The notes under the pieces: generated by a model | Seen by the model: the letters and a program-made list of their open reading frames with translations, nothing else | What the model was told of the DNA's origin: nothing | Databases searched by the model: none | From: Muraenolepis orangiensis | Taxonomy: Eukaryota > Chordata > Actinopteri > Gadiformes > Muraenolepididae | Direction: 5' to 3' | Length of the DNA stretch: 64,000 nt | NCBI GenBank assembly: GCA_027704905.1 | Contig: CM051005.1 | Coordinates: 29,063,314-29,127,313 of the forward strand | Program-made: the position numbers and the translations under genes | In this document: piece by piece, positions 10,086-21,542 of the stretch | How the letters are laid out: every line of letters starts with the position of its first letter | How positions within the stretch are numbered: the first letter of the stretch is position 1

Positions 10086-10415
10086 CCTCACAGCAGACTG
10101 GGAACATAAACCCTGTCCCACTCTGATGTCACCAGGACAGACGTTGGTTAACCTACCTCTACATGCTGTGGGACGGCAGTCGGCAATATGCGGCTGGCCT
10201 ATGCTTTCCTAGTTTAAGTTGTTTTATATTATATTACAATGATTTATATTTTTTATGTTATGAAACAGGCACTACTGTTTTGTTTACGTTTGTACATGTG
10301 CTGCTGGAAGCAGAAGCATGTTGTTTAGTGGAATGGAAAGTCCAAATACAAATTAAAATATGTAGATCATTATTTAGTTGATGTACCAAAACAGTAACGA
10401 GACACCTCTCATTAT

Positions 10416-10448
<33 letters not shown>

Positions 10449-10493
10449 TATAATTTTATCAACATATTAGATTCTAACTGGTAACAATGGTTT

Positions 10494-10611
10494 GACTTAC
10501 GGTTTTTCCTCTTGGAATAACAAACCAGGAAGACTAGGAAGACCAGTGCAATGAAGAAGACCAATACACAGAGGACAGGGATCATCTATGTTCCTTGTTG
10601 TTTTGCATACC
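10494..10611 (-). pseudogene. SLAM/CD48-like Ig receptor transmembrane exon, broken
   Basis: On the minus strand an acceptor (tgttgacag) and a donor (gtaagt) bracket an exon. Its centre encodes MIPVLCVLVFFIALVFLVFL followed by CYSKRKN, a transmembrane helix with a basic stop-transfer. In that frame a TAG lies directly before the Met, and the alternative frame hits TGA, so the exon does not read through. It most likely belongs with the Ig exon at 11,110-11,455. Confidence 0.5.
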
Positions 10612-11109
10612 TGTCAACAAACAGAAACATAGAACAACTTTACCGTACACTTCAATGCTGAAATGTGGGATGTCTATCTTCAGTAACCAAGAAGATGCTT
10701 TAACATTGTTAACATATATCAGACATGCTGTAAGCTTCAATAGCTATTATTTAAAATGGCCTGATTTGAGTTGACCGTATGAGACCATTTCGATTTTAAG
10801 AAGATCCCGGCTTTTCTGTCATTTCTGACCAATCAGGACATCTCTTCTCTGATTGGTTCAGGGAATCTGTCTTCCCTGTTTATCACAGGTGAATGAATTG
10901 CAACACTTCTCAATGGTGGAGCAGAGAGGGAGGGAGCAGAGAGGGAGAGGACTAATTAGTGTTTTCTGCTCTCTCTCTCTTTACTTCTCTCTCTCATCTC
11001 AAACATAAAGCAGCTTTAATACAAACAATGAAGTCATCTGTGTTTGAGAATCCTTAACATCTGTATTAATGATGTCCAGCGATGCACTGAACCTCATGTA
11101 CATCAGGTG

Positions 11110-11452
11110 TCGTTTGCTATTCTCATCATATTATCAATATGTTCCTTAATCTTACAAGCTTCTTCTGAACACAAATGTTTAATATCCATCATTTCCTTTG
11201 ACCAGCTGGCTTTGTTGCTGTGGTTACAGATTACCATTGAACCATTAGACAGGTAGAGAGAGACAGTGGAGCGAGAGGTCGCTGGCCTCCACCTCTGTTG
11301 GGTCCCCTCCATCCTCAGAGCAGGTTTGATTGGTGCACGTGAAGGTGGAGTTCTTAGAGAAGGCCTGAGAGCTACAGGTCACACTCACATTACAGGATTC
11401 AGGGCTGAGAGACACAGACTTCACACCCAGGACCACTGGTGATGCCTGATCT
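11110..11452 (-). pseudogene. SLAM/CD48/CD244-like Ig C2 exon with frameshift
   Basis: After an acceptor (cttgttccag, minus strand, near 11,453) one frame encodes ASPVVLGVKSVSLSPESCNV and STFTCTNQTCSE. The neighbouring frame continues SLYLSNGSMVICNHSNKASW. The Cys pattern and N-glycosylation sites are those of the membrane-proximal Ig domain of fish SLAM/CD48-like receptors. A one-base shift near 11,280-11,260 separates the halves, so this copy looks dead. Confidence 0.55.
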
Positions 11453-11454
11453 GG

Positions 11455-12345
11455 AACAAGGACATTTTCATGTTTACTAGTGAACTAGTTCTTTACTAGT
11501 TCAGTTCACTGACTCACTCACAACTCCGTCACTGACGGATGGGCTGTGGTTTTAAACAAACAAGCCTAGGTAGTAGTTAGGCCTAAAATATTGCAAGATT
11601 ACGTAGGCTATTTAATAACAAATATTATTTTGCATGATGTATCGGTGATTTTGAGCTTAGAAACTACAACTACTTATTTTAGGTTGTTTGCAAACTAGTT
11701 CAGTGTCACTTCCTGTTCGTCTCTTCCGTTTTGAATCGCCACTGAACTAGTTTGCAAACAACCTAAAATAAGTAGTTATTTTAGGTGAACTGAACAAAGT
11801 GAAATGTGTCCCAGAAAGGAATCGTTTTTGCCACCTCTAATAGCTGCATACATAGATACAGATGTACACGTTTTGTGTAATTATTTTGTTCATTATTTGT
11901 TTCAGGGTCCACAAATAATGTTTTTGCTGAAGGGAACGGATTTATTCATGGAGATCAGAGACAGAGTTTGACAGAAAATTATTCTTTACGATTCAAAAAC
12001 GTAGGATTGAATGAAAGTGGACGTTACCAAGCAATAGTTAGTTCTGATAAAGACTACATTAACACAGAATACCAGGTGACAGTACAAGGTATGTTCACCC
12101 AAACAACAGTACAGACATTTGACTTATACAAGCGGTTTGTTTGTGTGTTTTGAACATGAAAATGTCCTTGTTATTAAATAAATAGCCTACGTAATCTTGC
12201 AACATTGTAGGCCTAACTACTACCTAGGCTTGTTTGTTTAAAACCACAGCCCATCCGTCAGTGACGGAGTTGTGAGTGAGTCCGTGAACTGAACTAGTAA
12301 AGAACTAGTTCACTAGTAAAGAACCAGTAAAGAACTAGTTCAGTT
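11455..12345. repeat. Large inverted repeat around an Ig exon
   Basis: The left arm (about 11,455-11,620) reappears inverted at about 12,150-12,330. Shared landmarks are 'aaggacattttcatgtt', 'actagttcagttcac', 'cgtcactgacgg', and 'cctaggtagtagttaggcct'. The arms look like a MITE of hAT flavour (repeated GTGAACTAGTTC). A perfect 38-bp hairpin (11,668-11,777) and an Ig V exon lie between them. Confidence 0.75.
11907..12089 (+). pseudogene. SLAM/CD48-like Ig V-domain exon fragment
   Basis: The plus strand encodes STNNVFAEGNGFIHGDQRQS then LTENYSLRFKNVGLNESGRY and YINTEYQVTVQ, followed by a gtatgt donor. 'Leu...Asn-Glu-Ser-Gly-Arg-Tyr' is the classical Ig V F-strand motif. Only the C-terminal half of the domain is recognisable. 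It points opposite to the C2 and TM exons, so no intact receptor can be made. Confidence 0.5.
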
Positions 12346-12359
12346 CACTGACTCACAGA

Positions 12360-13210
12360 CTCCGTCCCTCAGCTCTGGCTTGTCTCGACTCCCGTTCCCA
12401 CTCCAAGTTCAGACTTTTTTGATAGAAAACTTTCGTTATTTTGTTGATTTTGTTTCTTCTGAAAATGTAGCAAAGCACAACACTTAAAAAAATATATTTT
12501 AAAAAATATTCAAAATATTGAAATTATTTTTGCACTTCACCAATCACCACAGAAATTCAAGTAATGTCAGTCTATTAATTGTTTTAAAGAAAAGCTAATG
12601 CAATAACAAAACAACAACTGTAATGAACAGGATGAGGGTGGTGTGTGATATGGTATCCTAGGGATCTACTTGGTGTGTTCAAACCTCATCAACTTCACCC
12701 ATAACGTGACCCGTATAGTGGACTGAGACAACCCTTATTGTTATTTTGAGTTAATTACATACACTACTTTGTATTTGTAGAAATGTATTCAGTGGATTTA
12801 CAGGCGTATGTCTTCATGTAGCCACATGTTTACTGATGTATTACAGATTTATGTTATAACAACACAGAGCAATGGGCTTCCATATATTTTTACATGTATG
12901 TAAAATATTTGCACATATCAATAAATAATAATCAAATGCAGTGACAGCTATTTAACAATATGTTAAGGATTAGTTATATTTATAAAATCTTACAGTTACA
13001 ACCGGTCCTTTGAGGTCATCCATAATGCTGATGTGGCCCGGGGTGAAAATGAGTTTGACACCCCTGATCTAGTGGTTGAAATAAAATAGACATCCTGGGC
13101 AAACTTCATGTGAAACATGGTTAAAACCAGACGTTTATTTCCCGTTAAACAAAGCTACCCCACCCAACTAAGTTAGCACACAGTTATTGCGAGAATCCAA
13201 AGATTATGGT
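12360..13210. other. A/T-rich intergenic stretch without recognisable gene
   Basis: I see no exon, RNA gene or clear repeat boundary here. 'gatgtggcccggggtgaaaatgag' near 13,030 looks like the tail of a dispersed repeat. Confidence 0.5.
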
Positions 13211-13289
13211 TGAGTGGCTTTAATCTTAAGTTCGAAACTCGCCATAAAGCAGTACAATAACTATGCTTTTTCATCCTTTGAAGTTCTTG

Positions 13290-13620
13290 CTTTCTGCTCC
13301 TCAGTGCCTACTACAGCAGAAAGGGCCGTAGATTCATTCTTCTTGGCTATAGTACACTGCCCACCGGGCCCATCCATACACACGTTTCTCGTGGATGAGT
13401 TCTCTGAGTTTGCAGCTGATCTTATAACCTATTCTGACAGTGTTTAATTGTTCTTTCTAATACAGATGCACTTGGCTTTAGACAGCTTGTCCAGCACCCT
13501 ACCCACAATGGTGGGAACACTCTGGGAACACACTGGATCTCGTCTTGGCCCGTGGTGTTGAAAACTCAGACCTGACCTCGGCTTTATCCGACCACTTCCT
13601 GCTTACTTTCCAGGTGGTGG
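13290..13620 (+). mobile_element. LINE endonuclease-domain remnant
   Basis: Fragments LAIVHCPPGPSIHTFLVDEF, ALGFRQLVQHPTHNGGNTL and LDLVLARGVEN..LSDHFLL match the AP-endonuclease domain of fish LINEs. The catalytic centre is frameshifted and partly deleted. Confidence 0.6.
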
Positions 13621-13970
13621 TATCTTTTATTCATTTGTATAATTTGTTTTATTGGGACATAACATATTTAAAATACATTACAATACAGAAGTTTTATATT
13701 TTGGTTTTCCAAACAGAGATGCTTACAGACAAAATAACCCATGCCGCATAAAGAAATCAAATAAACATAGGGAAAAACCTAAAAACAACAAAAATATATA
13801 TATAGAAAACTCCCACTGGTCTACTTTCTACAGGATGAATGTGTGTTTTACAGCATGTATAGTATAAAGCTAGCATACATAATTGAGCATACTCAGTATC
13901 TTAAACAATTCAAATACATGACACAATTACAGAAGCACAGTTGGATACAACGTGATGAGAAAATGTTTTC

Positions 13971-14329
13971 TTAAGCAATGGAGGCTGCTGAGGCTTTATC
14001 AAAATATGAGGGGATAGATTGCCATGTGATGTACAATTTCTTATTCGACCCTCTAAGAGAAATTACATTTTTTCCAATTTGAGGAATGACATTAAATCCG
14101 TCTGCCAAGAGCATTCTGTTGGAGGCTTGGGCGATTTCCAGTGTAGAAGGATGCACCTATGGGCAATGAGAGAGGCAAAGGACAGGACATTCAACTTCAT
14201 TTTAGTGAACTCAGGGTAGTTAAGGGGAACTCCAAAAATGGCAATAAGTGGACAGGGTGTAATATCTTTATTTGTATGCTCATGCAATATGTTTTTCCAA
14301 AATCCTGTCCAGGATGTCCAGAAGGTTTG
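13971..14329 (-). mobile_element. L1-like LINE ORF2 C-terminal fragment, frameshifted
   Basis: The minus strand encodes ASLIAHRCILLHWKSPKPPT and FLKLEKM, then in a shifted frame FSRGSNKKLYITWQSIPSYF. This is the conserved C-terminus of vertebrate L1/Swimmer-type ORF2. It is 5'-truncated and broken. Confidence 0.65.
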
Positions 14330-14734
14330 TGTCACAAGGGGTAGTTTTGGTGGGACCCAGAACGCAGACCAACGACAATATAATGTGAATCTTTATTAAA
14401 GTAAATACAACAGAGAGTGATGGGACAGGCCAGGGGTCTGGATACTGGGAAGTTGATCAGTGGAGTACCGACAGGTAGTAGACAGGCGAGTGGTCCGGGA
14501 CAGGAGAGGAGTCTGGATAACGGGACATCGATCTGAACGATTACGTCCACAGAGAACAACGTACAAAGTAGTACGACCTCCCCGAAGTAACGGGACGCCA
14601 GGGTATATATACCCCCAGGTGAGGTGATTACCATAATTGGCAATTGCCGACAGGTGTGCCTTGGCCACGCCCACGTCCCGAATTGGCCACCGGTCCACAA
14701 ACTACCTCTGCCAGCATGCCCCACAACTCTGACA
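14330..14734 (-). mobile_element. Solo LTR
   Basis: The 405-bp segment begins TGTCA and ends TGACA. On the minus strand it carries a TATA box (GTATATATACCC, about 14,605) and AATAAAG near 14,390, ~65 bp before the 3' end, as in an LTR. No internal retroelement sequence flanks it and I found no clean target duplication. A Gypsy-type origin is likely but not shown. Confidence 0.6.
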
Positions 14735-14869
14735 GGTGTAGTTAAGTGTTAAGCCATCTAATTGAAGCTGCACGGGGAAAACAGACAAAAGACCTGAATC
14801 TCAGGAGCAGAGAGAGAACCAGGGAGCACATGGCTGGAAGGAGCTGGAGACAAGCCGTGCTTGGGTTAA

Positions 14870-14925
14870 AAGCCCTTTTGTGGTTGAATTTTTCAACCAC
14901 AAACCACAAACCACACAGGTTCTAT
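14870..14925. repeat. Short hairpin
   Basis: TTTTGTGGTTGAA and TTCAACCACAAA form an inverted pair with a 3-5 base loop. No function is implied. Confidence 0.4.
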
Positions 14926-15224
14926 AAAAACTGTTTTAATAATGTTATGGTAAAACTTTAAGGTTTGCTATTTTAAGATTACAATTTTCACACAATTAGA
15001 ATATTTTTTGTTGTTATAATTTCATTTCTGGATGCTTGGTCAGTGTGTGCTAGCAGACATTTAGGAGGAAATTACTTAAGGTGCTCGTCTAACTGGGACA
15101 GGGTGAACCAAGCGGTCCCTGTTTGTCAGTTTCAAGTGAAGATTCCCTTCCCCCGTCCTTTCCTCCCCTTGTAGTGATCTCCAGCTTCTCCTTGGTGTCT
15201 GGCGAGAGGCAGGCTGACTGTCAA

Positions 15225-16760
15225 GTCAAGTCAAGTTTATTGTCACTTCACAGTTTACACAAGTATAAAGCAGTGGTGTGAAAATCTTATGGGCAATACC
15301 CGACGACAGACAGCAGTTATAAAATAACCCATTCATGGTTTATACGGGTGCGACAAAAAGGAGGGTGGGTGAATGGCCCTAGACAGGAGGCTTTGCCTCC
15401 CAGCATGGTAGTTTCCGTATTATGATAAGTTGACACATGGGAGGGACCATGTGTCAAAAGGAGGCAGGGAGAGTGCCCTACACCAATATATTCAAAGGGT
15501 ACTCACACATTTTTCTCACACACATTTTTTGGGTAATAATGATTACCATAAAGAAGGTCAAGCTGTCCCCTGAGGGACAGCTGCATTAAGCTGGGAGAAG
15601 TCATCAGACTGTTGCCAGGTCTCCGTGAGGCATAAGAAATCAAGCTTGAGTTTGTCCATAATGAAGTCAGAAACCAGCAGGGCCTTATTGGTGAGGGACC
15701 TTATGTTAAAGATACATAGTTTCAGACAGGTAAGTTGTGAATATGTGGATGCTTTAAGCAGGGGGGATAACACACTGTGATTGACAGCACGGGCGGTGTG
15801 AGGGGGGCGTGGCTCAGTGGACCAGAAAGAGCGGATTGTTGTGGTTTGTGTACTCAAAGTTTGGTCCAGATCCACGGTGAGTGTATCTTGGTGGTTTGAG
15901 AATACCAGGGTGTTGGGTAAGCAGAGCTGGCGGGGTCCTGGGGTAAGACCGGAGACGTAGCAGCTCCGCTGCAGAGTAACGCAGCGGCAGAGATGAGCTC
16001 ATGACTGCGAGACACACAGAGCGCTCCATATGAGCAGTTTAAAAATCCACATAAGAGTTAAAAAACAAAAACAATGTAATCCAGCGGTTTGATTATCCAA
16101 GTGGTAAAAAATGAAGCTACAAAACCTGCGTTGTCGAGGCGGAGGAGTAGTCGTGTTGGTTGTAGGCGCGGGTTTTCATGCGAGGCGGAGAAACCAGACA
16201 TACGGCGCTGGGGACGAATGACAGGTTAGCCGGTAGTGGCTAACTTGTGCGGGGCACTTCCAACACGGGCCTCCGTGTTGGAAGCAATCCACAGGCGGAG
16301 GTTTTCACCCAGGAGAGCTGGCAGAATGGCAGCGGACAAATCTGAACAGGTGTGCTTTGCAGGGCGCACCAGATTAGGCTATCGCTCTCCGGTCAAGAGA
16401 GCACAGCACAGAGGAGCCCGAGTAGTCCAGTACAGGTGAGCCGTATACCGGCGAGGCTAGCTTCAAGCTACCGAGTGACAGCACAGTAGCACTAGCGCGT
16501 GTACAGACTGTTAAACGGCTAAAGTCATCATCACAGTGTTAGATGGGACAAAAGGGTTTGTAACAGACCGGTTTAGAGTCCAGTTGTACAAGACAACATT
16601 CAACAGAACGAGATGAAAAGAACACAAAACAGCACAAACAACGGAGGAGGCGCGGCAGCAACTTGCCAGCGGTCCCTATCATGGCTTCCGCTTCCGCTTA
16701 CTGTCTGGTCGCCGGTTCCGCAGCAAGTATTAACCTTGTATTAACCTTGTCATCCTGTCT
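15225..16760 (-). mobile_element. Internally deleted LINE copy
   Basis: On the minus strand a GC-rich 5' region (16,760-15,900) leads into an endonuclease N-terminus (CLKLCIFNIRSLTNKALLVS then FLCLTETWQQSD). The sequence then jumps to a 3' tail at 15,345-15,225 ending in TTGACTTGACTTGAC pentamers. Most endonuclease and all reverse transcriptase are missing. Confidence 0.6.
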
Positions 16761-17089
16761 TCATAGGAGTCATTATAAAATCCAGTCTAAGCATCCATAT
16801 TGACTGGAACAAGGTGCTTGGTATTTGCCCAAATAACTTATTTTTCCAAAAAAGAAAAGGTTCTGTAAGTTAATTGAAAAGCAAATCATATGTTGAAGGT
16901 ATTTCATCTTTGAGGTATGTACAACATATGATATTGATTTGAAGTTAAAAAAAAAAAGAAAAAAATGTGTGTTCATCAAAGGAGGTGATGCATCATTTTT
17001 ACAAAACACTAACAATACATCCCCTATTCGTTAAGATGAACCGAGGGATCTGGAGGATCTGCCCAGTCAAAGGTTGGGCTTAGTTTTAG

Positions 17090-17235
17090 TCAGTTTGACC
17101 AGTAAGTGGTTATGATAGTGTAATATGTAATATGGATGACAATGTTATGATAGTGGCGGCACTCCTAGCAGTTCAGTAGGTCACTGCCTGTGGATTAAAA
17201 CGGTCCTTGAACCATTTTTAAACTTTGATGGCAGC
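17090..17235 (-). repeat. LINE 3'-end fragment
   Basis: 'ggcactcctagcagttcagtaggt.cactgcctgtgga' recurs at 36,780-36,880 (same orientation) and near 47,750-47,800 (opposite). These are 3' pieces of one LINE family. Confidence 0.5.
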
Positions 17236-17414
17236 CATCACTGCACAGACTGGGGAGAGGGACTCTGACATGTCAGCAGGTAGGACCTGCTCTGCCTATA
17301 ACGCTTGACCAACTCGCAGATAAACTGGTTTGGTAAGACCTGTGTCCTGGGCGTCGGAGAAGCCCAGCAAAGCGAAACCTGCTAGCAACATACTAGCCAA
17401 CGTTGCAGAGTCTA

Positions 17415-17570
17415 GAACAGTGGTTCTCAACCTTTTAACACCAAGTACCACCTGAGGAAGTAGTTGTCTCTCCAAGTACCACCATATGACCCACGTTAAA
17501 CTCCAGTCTATTCAGCTATGCACAGTTCACGCAGGAGGCACATTTATTCCTAGTAACATTATATATTGTT
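17415..17570. repeat. hAT-like terminal fragment
   Basis: CAGTGGTTCTCAACCTTTTA followed by 'caccaagtaccacctgagg' resembles a hAT/Charlie-type transposon end. Only one end is seen. Confidence 0.4.
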
Positions 17571-17639
17571 AACTTTGTACAAAGGGGTAGCACTAGAACT
17601 AGCAAACTCTTCTACACAATTCTCTTACAATGCAAGGGG

Positions 17640-18000
17640 CATTGAGAACATCAGAATCAGAATGTAGTTTATTGCCATTATACAGTTGTAATAACATGCA
17701 TAGGAATTTGACAGGTCCGGAGCAACACAGTGATGTGCAAAACAAAACAGTACAGACAAGGCAAAACAATAAGTCCTGTGCAAATTTAGCATTTAAATAT
17801 AGTCTAAATATAAATATTGGTCTGTATGTGTGGGTGTATGAGGGCTGGGTTAGGGATGGGAGGGGGGACTTCAGAGGGGGAGGCGGGCCTCGTTGAGGAG
17901 GCTGGAGGCCGTGGGGATGAAGCTCTGTTTGTGGCGTGCAGTTCTTGACCTGATGGCCCGCAGTCTCCTGCCGGAGGCTATCATTCTCACACAGCAAGTC
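17640..18000 (-). mobile_element. LINE 3' end
   Basis: The minus strand at 17,985-17,885 encodes EGRRLRAIRSRTARHKQSFI PTASSLLNEA, a typical non-LTR ORF2 terminus. A UTR follows that ends at 'aatgtagtttattgcc' on the plus strand. Confidence 0.6.
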
Positions 18001-18029
18001 AGAAATTTAGGAACTGTATTTCAGCAAAT

Positions 18030-18314
18030 GTTGTTTATTCTCTCACACCACACACACACACACGCACACCCCGCACCACACCCACTATCTCTCTCTCACA
18101 TACACACAGACAGTAAGTGAGATCCTTAGGAACACACAATGAATGAACAATAATAATAATAACAACAATAACAACTATCATTCTCAAACAGCAAGTGAGA
18201 AAATTAACTATTTCAACTGTACTTCATTCACACACACAAACTCTCATACATACACACACAATTCACATACAATGCAAGGGGCATTTATTTCAGCAAATAT
18301 ACTTCATTCAAACA

Positions 18315-18354
<40 letters not shown>

Positions 18355-18475
18355 ACAACATTACGAACAGAGTAATTATCATTCTCACACAGCAAATGAG
18401 AACATTATGAACAAAATAACAACTGTACAGTATTTCTCTCTCTCTAACACACACACAAACATACACACTTGAAAT
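18030..18475. repeat. CA-rich microsatellite cluster
   Basis: Several (CA)n runs (longest 18,316-18,352) alternate with a near-duplicated unit containing 'attctcacacagcaa.tgagaa'. ORFs here are repeat artefacts. Confidence 0.85.
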
Positions 18476-18544
18476 TGGGGTTTAAAATAAGTTCTACATT
18501 TGTTTTGCGTACTGCTCTTACTGCGTGCTGCTCTTACTGCGTAC

Positions 18545-18890
18545 TAGTCTCTCTGGCACCAGACTTGCCTCCAATTGGTACTCGCCCAAGGATTTAAAGT
18601 ACACTCATTCCAATTACAGGGCCTCGAAAGAGTCCTGTATTGTTATTTTGCATCACTACCTCCACGTGTCGTGAATGGGTAATTTGCGCGCCGGCTGCCT
18701 TCCTTGGATGTGGTAGCCATTTCTCAGGCTCCCTCTCCGGAATCGAACCCTGATTCCCCGTTACCCGTGGTCACCATGATAGGCACGTAGAGTACCATCG
18801 AAAGTTGATAGGGCAGACATTCGAATGAGACGTCGCAGCCGCGAGGACGAGCGATCGGCCCAAGGTTATCTAGAGTCACCAAACAGGTTG
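18545..18890 (-). pseudogene. Decayed 18S rRNA fragment
   Basis: The reverse strand follows the 5' third of eukaryotic 18S rRNA, from the 'TTTGGTGACTCTAGATAACC' region through 'CTATCAACTTTCGATGGTA', 'GGGTTCGATTCCGGAGAGGG' and 'AGGACTCTTTCGAGGCCCTG' to 'AAGTCTGGTGCCAG'. Scattered substitutions and small indels (e.g. near 18,580 and 18,680) are incompatible with a working rRNA. Upstream in rRNA sense (18,900-19,200) the similarity stops. Confidence 0.9.
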
Positions 18891-19354
18891 GGTGTTGGGC
18901 AGCTGCTGAAGAGACGAGCTCGGACCATCGATCAACTGATTGCTCTTGCACTGGCAGCCGCAGCCAGATTGGTACCGGTTTTTGAGAAAGCATCGTACAA
19001 ACCGCCCGTGGCTGTCAGGAGATGATCCACGATCCAGATCGTTGGCTACTCGGCGTAAACTTTGTGTCGTGCCGACAGGCGAGAGCACTGAATGCTGTTG
19101 AGAGGCACCCGGTCGTCTGGGCTAAAGCCATCCGTGGGCCCTCGCTCAGGCATTCCACATTCACCAGAGGTCGCAGGAGAGTCGCATAGGCACACAACTT
19201 CCGCCTGTTTTTGGCATGACGCATGTTGCCCTGCTTCTATGCTGTCCCTCCCAACATAGAACGAGGACGCTTTTTCCAAGACGGGGGTCAAAAACTGGCA
19301 TGGGGATAACCATAAAACAGGCTTTGGGGGAGTGCCTGTTTTATTCTTTTCGAA

Positions 19355-19440
19355 ACCCATGGTGGTCCAAAACCGACCCATGGTGGTCCAAACCCGACCC
19401 ATGGTGGTCCAAAACCGACCCATGGTGGTCCAAAAAGGAC
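19355..19440. repeat. CCCATGGTGGTCC array, block 1
   Basis: About four 21-bp units of 'cccatggtggtccaaaaccga'-type sequence. The same unit returns at 20,690-20,945 and 22,260-22,566. Confidence 0.9.
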
Positions 19441-19527
19441 TCTGAAAATAAACAGAGAGTTAGATTCCATGACCACCGACTGTTTGCTCTAATAGTGTGC
19501 GACAGGGTCCACCATCGCGGACTCAAA

Positions 19528-20520
19528 TGGCACCATCACCCGCCGATTTGCGGGACCTCCAGGGCTCCGGAGGGGTACCGAGACTTTGCTGAGTCGGGTC
19601 CGAGATCAGGCCTCTTCGTCGGACTAGTTGGTACCATCACCCGCCGATTTGTGGGACAATCCAGGGCTCCGGAGGGGTACCGAGACTTTGCTGAGTCGGG
19701 TCCGAGATCAGGCCTCTTCGTCGGACTAGTTGGTACCATCACCCACCGATTTGTGGGACAATCCAGGGCTCCGGAGGGGTACCGAGACTTTGCTGAGTCG
19801 GGTCCGAGATCAGCCCTCTTCGTCGGACTAGTTGGTACCATCACTCGCCGATTTGCGGGACCTCCAGGGCCCCGGAGGGCTACCGAGTCTTTGCTGAGTC
19901 GGGTCCGAGATCAGGCCTCTTCGTCGGACTAGTTGGTACCATCACCCGCCAATTTGCGGGACCTCCAGGGCTCCGTAGAGGTACCGAGACTTTGCTGAGT
20001 CGGGTCCGAGATCAGGCCTCTTCGTCGGACTAGTTGGTACCATCACCCGTCAATTTGCGGGACCTCCAGGGCTCCGGAGTGGTACTGAGACTTTGCTGAG
20101 TCGGGTCCGAGACCAGGCCTCTTCGTCGGACTAGTTGGCACCATCACCCGCTGATTTGCGGGACCTCCAGGGCTCCGGAGGGGTACCGAGACTTTGCTGA
20201 GTCGGGTCCGAGACCAGGCCTCTTCGTCGGACTACTTGGCACCATCACCCGCCGATTTGCGGGACCTCCAGGGCTCTGGAGGGGTACCGAGACTTTGCTG
20301 AGTCGGGTCCGAGATCAGGCCTCTTCGTCGGACTAGTTGGTACCATCACCCCCCTAGCCCCGGGACTTCCAGGGCTCCGGAGAGGTACCGAGACTTTGCT
20401 GAGTCGGGTCCGAGATTAGGCCTCCTCATCGGACTAGTTGGTACCATCACCCGCCGATTTGCGGGACCTCCAGGGCTCCGGAGGGGTACCGAGACTTTGC
20501 TGAGTCGAGTCCAACACGGG
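19528..20520. repeat. 101-bp GC-rich tandem array, 10 copies
   Basis: About ten copies of a 101-102-bp unit run from 'ggtaccatcacccgcc' through 'cctccagggctccggagggg' to 'ttcgtcggactagtt'. Copies differ by a few substitutions. Its composition and its place 5' of an 18S relic suggest an rDNA-spacer origin (inference). Confidence 0.92.
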
Positions 20521-20689
20521 TCACCCCCGTCGGACGAGCTAGAGCGATGTATCGCTGATTTTCCCGACCTCCATACGTGGAGACTTTGTCATACATGGTT
20601 GGTTAACGTTTGTTCCAAGACAGGGGTCAAAAACGGGCATGGGGGAAAAAAAGAAAATAGGCTCTTTGGGAGTCCAAACTCCCAAAGTG

Positions 20690-20960
20690 GTGGTCCAAAA
20701 CCGAACCCATGGTGGTCCAAACCAAACCCATGGTGGTCCAAACCGAACCCATAGTGGTCCAAAACAAACCCATGGTGATCTGAAATCAGACCCATGGTGG
20801 TCCAATTTTGCTTTAATTTTTATATTTTTTATTTGATTTTATATATATACAGCCAGTGCCTGTTTTATGGGCTCCATCATTCTGGAAAAAAAAGACCCAT
20901 GGTGATCCGAAAACGGACCCTTGGTGGTCCAATTTTGCTTTTATTTTTATTTTTTTACTG
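20690..20960. repeat. CCCATGGTGGTCC array, block 2
   Basis: Six to seven 22-bp units interspersed with A/T-rich linkers; one linker (ggtggtccaattttgctt) occurs twice, at about 20,797 and 20,921. Confidence 0.85.
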
Positions 20961-21109
20961 TTTTTCTTCGTTTTTTTTCACTTGGGGCGGCAAGCACATA
21001 GCCCATTCAGCTAGAAAAACATGAAATCATATTGTTTTTATTCATTTTAAATGCTTTTATTTGGTATCTCTACCTTTAAGCACCATGGACAGCGTCAGGA
21101 AAGCGTATG

Positions 21110-21127
21110 ATAAAAGCACTGGTCCTG

Positions 21128-21169
<42 letters not shown>

Positions 21170-21420
21170 CATCTCCAATCCGAAAATAGGCACACAATAT
21201 CGGATGAGTGTATGACTATGAGCACTGGTCCTGACCCCCACACACACTCCATCTCTCATCCAGACAGAAGCACACACTTTTGGATAAGTGTATGATTAAA
21301 AGCACTGGTCCTGACCCCCACACACACAAACACAGCATTCAGCACCATGGACAGAGGCCAAAGTTGGGTACGGGTATCTCTCATCATCTCTCATCCAGAC
21401 AGACACACACTCGTTGAAGC
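21110..21420. repeat. CA microsatellite plus ~100-bp degenerate tandem unit
   Basis: Units containing 'aaagcactggtcctgaccc.cacacac', 'tctcatccagacaga' and 'cacacac' recur about four times from 21,110 to 21,420. Confidence 0.7.
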
Positions 21421-21542
21421 ACCCCACTCTTAAGCACCCTGACCCCGCCAAATTAAAGAATAAACCAACCCAAAGACTTCCGGAGCATATTACGGATCTA
21501 AGCCCATTGGAATCTGGGGGAAAAAAAGTTAAAAAAAAAAAA

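Noticed and set aside
13460..13620. Possible unprocessed host exon 'LDLVLARGVENSDLTSALSD'
   Set aside because: Matches the LINE endonuclease C-terminal block, not a cellular gene.
18545..18890. A functional 18S rRNA gene
   Set aside because: Only about 350 bp, with many substitutions at universally conserved sites and no adjoining 5.8S/28S.
19216..19932. A 238-residue ORF in the 101-bp array
   Set aside because: Repeat-driven open frame. No domain; neighbours are rRNA-derived.
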